Positions 59,859 through 64,000 of a DNA stretch of 64,000 bases are shown here, one piece after another. The DNA comes from Isoetes taiwanensis (lineage: Eukaryota > Streptophyta > Lycopodiopsida > Isoetales > Isoetaceae): contig JAJEKV010000053.1 of assembly GCA_021234155.1 (NCBI GenBank), positions 1,127,307-1,191,306 on the forward strand. The letters are read 5' to 3'. Under the pieces are notes generated by a model that was given only the letters and a program-made list of their open reading frames with translations, had not been told where the DNA came from and did not search any database. How positions within the stretch are numbered: position 1 is the first letter of the stretch; each line of letters begins with the position of its first letter. The position numbers were made by a program, and so were the translations under genes.

Positions 59859-61396
59859 CTACACTTTTTGTCGAGATGACATAAGGAATGGTAGAATTCT
59901 CATAATGGGCACTGACACATATGCTTTTTTCCTATCATGCATATTATTGCGCCTATAGTAGATAAATGCCACTCTCTCCACCTTAACGCTCATGCCAATT
60001 AAGGCTAAAGCGCATTCACCTATAGTGTTGACGTCGACTAACTCGGAGAAAAGTTTCCCTTTGCATTGCTCCATAAACACTGGATGTTTTTCTTTGGAAT
60101 CTGATTTTGACACCCATGCGGTAACGTCCACTGGCAAGTGTGTCCACTTAACCAGGTACTGCAAGAACTGTGATCTTCTCGCCTTCTCGAACAATTTGTC
60201 AAGGACTGCTGCTGAGACAATTTCTAACTTTTCCACGATCATTTTCAATAACGTTACAGACTCTATAACTTCTTTTGGGTTCAAGGTTTGATTCTTGAGA
60301 AAACTCACATGAAAAAACTTATGCATTTTTAGGTCCAACTTAGAAGATTCGATTCCCACTTTCTAGTGATTTAAAATGGTTCCATAAAGAAGCTTCTTGC
60401 AGCTACCAATGCCTGGCCTGCTTCAGCTTGATCTTCAACCAAAGTTTATCTCCTTCCTTGAACTTTCACACACATACCTATGCACGCACCTTTAGGCTCT
60501 TACGCCTACTTCTAGCTGCTAGAGGCTATCCATGGACTTCTTCCACTAAATGCTGCATATTGGTCAACAGTTGCAACCTCCACTTTAGACACAGGGTTGT
60601 GCCAAGCATTGGGAGCCGGACATTGATAGCCATGAAGGGGGACATCTTGGGTGACTCTTGCTTCGTACCTATATACAAACTCTAGTAAGTAGATGTAGTC
60701 AACCTACTTCGATTGTTTATTCTAAACATAGTTTCTCAATTTGTTTTTAAAATCTAATTGGTGCTCTTCATCTGGCCGTCCATTTGTGCATGATATGCTG
60801 TACTCATCTACAGCTTCATTTGGATTGTGTCAAAAAATCTTGCTAGAAGAGAGGTGTAAACTTGAATCTCTACCCGACACAATTGCTTTAGGCAATCTTG
60901 CAGCTACATATTCCTAGCCCCGCTCAGCTTGATCTTCAAAAAAAGTTTATCTCCTTCCTTGAACTTTTGCACGCACCTATGCCTACTTTGCTAGGTTCTT
61001 ACACGCCTGCCGAAATGCTACAGATATCCAGGGGACTTCTTCCACTAACTATTGCATATTGGTCAACAGTTATAACCTCCACCTTAGACACTGGATTGGG
61101 CCAAGTATTGGGAGCCAGACATTGATAGCCAGCCATGAAGGGGGACATCTTGGATGACTCTTGCTTCGTACTTGTATGGAAACTCCAGTAAGTGGATGTA
61201 GTCAACCTACTTCAATTGTTTATTCTAAACGTAGTTTCTCAATTTGTTTTTTAAAATCTAATTGGCGCACTTCATCTGGCCATCCATTTGTGCATGATAT
61301 GCTGTATTAATCCACAACTTCGTCTAGATTGTGTCGAAAATCTTGCTAGAAGACAATTGTGAACTTGAATCTCTGACCGACACAATTGCTTTAGGC
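59859..61396 (-). mobile_element. Ty3/gypsy chromovirus remnant: integrase C-terminus and chromodomain
   Basis: On the minus strand, reading downwards: TAYHAQMDGQMKSTN (the TAYHPQTDGQTE motif of gypsy integrase), ESPKMSPFMA (MSPFEAxYG), KEGDKLWLKIKLK (integrase C-terminal GDWVWLK), SSKLDLKMHKFFHVSFLKNQ (HPVFHVSLLK), then VLDKLFEKARRSQFLQYLVK followed by WTHLPVDVTAW, a degenerate chromodomain. Stops and frameshifts are frequent except in the 166-codon chromodomain frame (60359-59859). The integrase part is present twice as a tandem duplication. No protease, reverse transcriptase or LTR was found. Confidence 0.75.
60423..61396. repeat. Tandem duplication inside the gypsy remnant
   Basis: 60423-60893 and 60924-61396 are two diverged copies of the same ~470 bases, offset by about 501. 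Shared blocks include AGTTTATCTCCTTCCTTGAA, ATTGATAGCC with AAGGGGGACATCTTGG, and GTTTATTCTAAAC. Confidence 0.85.
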
Positions 61397-61439
61397 GTAT
61401 CCTACAATGCAAATATTTCCTTTGTGCACACCAAGGCAG

Positions 61440-61589
61440 TGTGTCAAATACTGTAAGTGCCTCGAGTCAAAAGACCAGGTATTTAATGCCTTTAAGCTTT
61501 ATACTGCAAAAGTAGAACGTGAAACATCATCTCATGTGAAATGCCTGAGATTTGTTCTTGGAGGTGAGTATAGATTAGGTGAATTATGA
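61440..61589 (+). mobile_element. Ty1/copia integrase fragment
   Basis: About 40 codons read KDQVFNAFKLYTAKVERETS followed by SHVKCLRFVLGGEYRLGEL. This matches the copia integrase block (K-S-E-V-F-x-x-F-K ... IKxLRSDNGGEY), with the catalytic Asp of RSDNGGEY missing. No other copia domain was seen nearby. The orientation is opposite to that of the gypsy remnant. Confidence 0.6.
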
Positions 61590-62917
61590 AGTTTGTTGCA
61601 TTTGATGTCCATGACATATTTGTGAGTCAGCAAGCTCTGCAGTGGATGGAGATCTATGTGATCACTTTGCCTTAGTTGCTTAAGGCAGAGTTGGAATAGA
61701 GATTCAGGGGAAAACGCCCGTGCATTTGGACCGCTCTTGCTTAGAATTCACACCCACTTGTTATGCCATCCTGGGTATCGTCTCATACTATGAAATGATG
61801 CCGAGAGGACATCCCTTCTTATGTTATTTTGATGTCAGAATGAATGAATTGATTTTAAACGTCCACGGAGACCAAATAGTTTTGACGAGTTTTGGTGTGG
61901 TTTGCGTATCTGATATGCCACTTGGTATGTGCGAACATTAAAACTGCTGGGCAACTATGCTTGATAACTATTTGTTGAGTTTGGTGTCTCATAGCTCCTA
62001 TTGGCCTTCAACTGATGTTAGATGTCCTCCTTATTCTTGATAGAGGATAATAATGTCATAACTAGTGCTCTAAAAGCCTCTAAAATAAAGAGCCTTTTGT
62101 TGAACAGTTTTGAACTACTAACATAATTATAAGGTTGGGCAAATTTGGCTTTAAGTATTGTTGTTTTTAAGGATCATATGCGCTCCTCCAAAGTTTCATT
62201 GCATGGCGGACATGGATGTGGTAACCATGGTCTTGCGAGTTGACCTCCAACTCTAAAAGAAGTCGTGATGTTGTAGTTCACCTTCAACTTGCATAAAAGT
62301 TGTAATTTTTCCATTTTTCATTGTTTTCTAGATAGTGAGACAGAGATAGGTTGTTATCACTCATCATGATGCTTTTTCATTCTCGTGATGAACTCCTAGA
62401 GCATATAAGTGCAGTAGGGTGACAATGCAAAAAATAAGGGACCCTTGTGACAACATATCATCAGGATGAAAATCTCGTCTTTTTGGTTCGAGAAATATCA
62501 TACTCAGAAATGGTCGCTAGAGATCTGCAAAAGTACGCCTACATTGCCAAGGATGAAGAACCCCTATAACGATGGACAAAATGAATGCCACAAACTCTAA
62601 AATCCAAACATTGAACAATTGTTCGAAAACCATACAAAGAACTTAAAGAACACCAAAAAAATGGCGGGGAGGGGTGGGATGTTGGTCACAGGGGCTTGGT
62701 TCCAAAAATATTGCAGTTTAAAATCATGCGTCGAGAATTTTTGAGGATACACGTGCATTTTTCACATTAAGAATTGAACGTCCTTTTTCTGGCAGAATTA
62801 AAGAATAAGGATTGTAGCTTATCAGATGGGGTTTAGAACAACAAGAAGCTTGATGGTTTAGGATAAAAAGTTTCAGGAAAAGTGTGAGTGGGAAGGGAAG
62901 TAAGGACAAAAGAGTAA
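61590..62917. other. Intergenic, no gene recognised
   Basis: A 73-codon plus frame (61720-61941) and a 61-codon minus frame (62909-62724) are open without recognisable families. No repeats or RNA genes were seen. Confidence 0.45.
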
Positions 62918-63112
62918 GGGTGCTTTCCCATGGGCCTCTGACCTCAAGGTTTTCTTGAGGTCCAGATCAAGGCATGAAGGTTCTCGTGGGCGCCTCGACC
63001 TCAAAGACTCGTGTTTTGACCTCGAATCAAAAAGTAATCACCAAGCATTTCTCAACGCCGTGTTTTTGACTGATCCAAATTCTCGTGTCGCCAATCTCAT
63101 GGGAAAGCACCC
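62918..63112. mobile_element. Tourist-like MITE (PIF/Harbinger type)
   Basis: Terminal inverted repeats GGGTGCTTTCCCATG (left) and CATGGGAAAGCACCC (right) enclose 195 bases and are flanked by the direct trinucleotide TAA on both sides (62915-62917 and 63113-63115). A TWA target duplication with short G-rich termini is the signature of PIF/Harbinger-derived MITEs. No coding capacity. It sits about 200 bases upstream of the histone promoter elements. Confidence 0.85.
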
Positions 63113-63315
63113 TAAGTGCTGCTATGCAAAGACAACCTGCAAGAGAGAACTCCTTTGAGTATATAAACTGCTACTTCTAGTCTGGAGGATGCCTATACTG
63201 TGGTCCAAATCAATGCATTGTAGGATGGCCTTTAAAAGACCATTCTCCCATGCTCGGCAACCGATTTCTACTAAGGTACGCGAATAATATAATACCAAGC
63301 CTATTATAAGGTTTT

Positions 63316-63330
63316 CCACGTCAACGATCC
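63316..63330 (+). promoter_or_regulatory. Type I element of plant histone promoters
   Basis: CCACGTCAACGATCC matches the first 15 bases of the type I element known from plant histone genes (hexamer ACGTCA coupled to the octamer core GATCC), linked in the literature to S-phase expression. The octamer's last bases differ. A second GCGATCC occurs at 63391-63397. Confidence 0.7.
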
Positions 63331-63414
63331 AGACAAAGGCCTAACGGTGCAGATCTGATTGGCTTCAACGGGCAGGATCGTTCCAGCTCAGCGATCCAAG
63401 ACTCTGTTCCCGCC

Positions 63415-63420
63415 TATATA
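63415..63420 (+). promoter_or_regulatory. TATA box of the H2B gene
   Basis: TATATA within CGCCTATATAGTGC lies 79 bases upstream of the start codon and 85 bases after the histone element, the normal order for a plant histone promoter. Transcription would start around 63445-63450. Confidence 0.7.
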
Positions 63421-63498
63421 GTGCTCTTTTGGCTTGTGAGACAAGCAGATCGATTCTAGTTGTATTCTATTCTATTGTGAGAGAGAGAGGGTTTAGCA

Positions 63499-63927
63499 AT
63501 GGCGCCCAAATCCGGCGATGGCGAGCAGAAGGCAGGCAAGACCACCAAGGCAGAGAAGAAGCCTGCTCCGGCCGTGGCAAGCAAGGGCAAGAAGGCCGAG
63601 AAGAAGCCTGCCAAGGAAGGGGAGAAGAAAAAAAAGCGCGTTAAGCGCAGTGTTGAAAGCTACAAGATCTACATCTTCAAGGTTCTCAAACAGGTTCATC
63701 CTGATACTGGAATTTCTTCTAAAGCTATGGGAATCATGAATTCTTTTATCAATGATATTTTTGAGAAGCTGGCCCAAGAAGCTTCTAAGCTTGCTAGGTA
63801 TAATAAGAAGCCTACTATTACTTCTCGGGAGATTCAGACCGCCGTTCGTTTGATTTTGCCTGGTGAACTTGCCAAGCATGCTGTTTCTGAGGGTACTAAA
63901 GCTGTCACTAAGTTTACCAGTGCCTGA
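63499..63927 (+). CDS. Histone H2B
   Basis: Core histone of the nucleosome, 142 residues, without introns, as usual for plant replication-dependent H2B genes. The N-terminal tail (about 50 residues) is K/A/E/P-rich as in plant H2Bs. The histone fold follows: [60 protein letters not shown], and the C-terminal helix with [20 protein letters not shown]. The conserved C-terminal lysine in AVTKFTSA, the ubiquitination site region in plants, is present. The ATG at 63499 is the first in the leader and gives the usual M-A-P-K start. Upstream are a type I histone element and a TATA box. No lesions, in contrast to the other genes of the window. Confidence 0.98.
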   Translation: MAPKSGDGEQKAGKTTKAEKKPAPAVASKGKKAEKKPAKEGEKKKKRVKRSVESYKIYIFKVLKQVHPDTGISSKAMGIMNSFINDIFEKLAQEASKLARYNKKPTITSREIQTAVRLILPGELAKHAVSEGTKAVTKFTSA

Positions 63928-64000
63928 TTGCCCCATTTTACTTCCTTGGATTTTCTGTAATGGTGTATTTTTACACCACCACTCTTTGGAAGTTCCAGCT
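63928..64000 (+). other. 3' untranslated region of H2B (start)
   Basis: T-rich sequence with TGTAAT and a short inverted GGTGTATTTTTACACC stem at about 63963-63978. Plant histone mRNAs are polyadenylated, so the stem need not be functional. The window ends before any poly-A site can be judged. Confidence 0.4.

Overview
The window looks like nuclear DNA of a land plant. It has intron-split genes with GT-AG junctions, a plant histone H2B with the histone promoter element seen in plants, nuclear homologues of plant-type proteins (RNC1, GBF-interacting protein 1, a CRY-DASH-like photolyase, a PLS-type PPR protein), and plant-style LINE, Ty3/gypsy, Ty1/copia, Helitron and TIR elements. The very high load of decayed transposons and the LINE type would fit a fern or other seed-free vascular plant, but that placement is inference and no species can be named from the sequence alone.

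Layout. 1-13.2 kb holds no gene I can support; it contains decayed LINE pieces (about 1.55-1.8, 2.4-2.7 and 10.9-12.6 kb) and a long C/A-rich stretch. 13.2-18.9 kb is AT-rich intergenic DNA. 18.9-21.16 kb (minus) is a five-exon RNC1-like gene with one frameshift and two stops. 23.47-28.48 kb (plus) is a GBF-interacting-protein-1-like gene: its first six exons are open and its later exons are damaged. 28.5-33.2 kb holds MITE-like repeats, a Helitron 3' end and a LINE fragment. 33.22-36.68 kb is a TIR element carrying a piece of a PPR gene; it ends about 260 bp before the start codon of a PDI gene (36.95-39.22 kb, plus). 39.2-47.9 kb is repeats: a second Helitron end, an array of small palindromes, (GA)n, (AAT)n and two tandem duplications. 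48.0-50.15 kb is the longest LINE copy. 51.4-52.2 kb is a two-exon fragment of a CRY-DASH-like gene, directly before an FCP1/HAD-fold gene (52.43-53.52 kb, minus). 53.5-58.8 kb is a minus-strand L1-like LINE broken by a second, opposite LINE fragment. 59-61.6 kb holds further LINE, Ty3/gypsy (with an internal tandem duplication) and copia remnants. A 195-bp Tourist-like MITE and an intact histone H2B gene close the window.

The single-copy-type genes share an oddity. RNC1, GIP1, PDI and the FCP1-like gene all need one-base length changes, mostly in short homopolymers, to read through, and every predicted splice phase fits once these are allowed for. RNC1 and GIP1 also carry stop codons that look like C-to-T changes. 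Either the assembly has uncorrected indels, or this is a duplicated block losing its genes; the stops favour real decay for at least RNC1. The genes do not form an operon or an obvious pathway. RNC1 acts in chloroplast intron splicing, PDI in endoplasmic reticulum folding, H2B in chromatin, and GIP1 is linked to G-box transcription factors.
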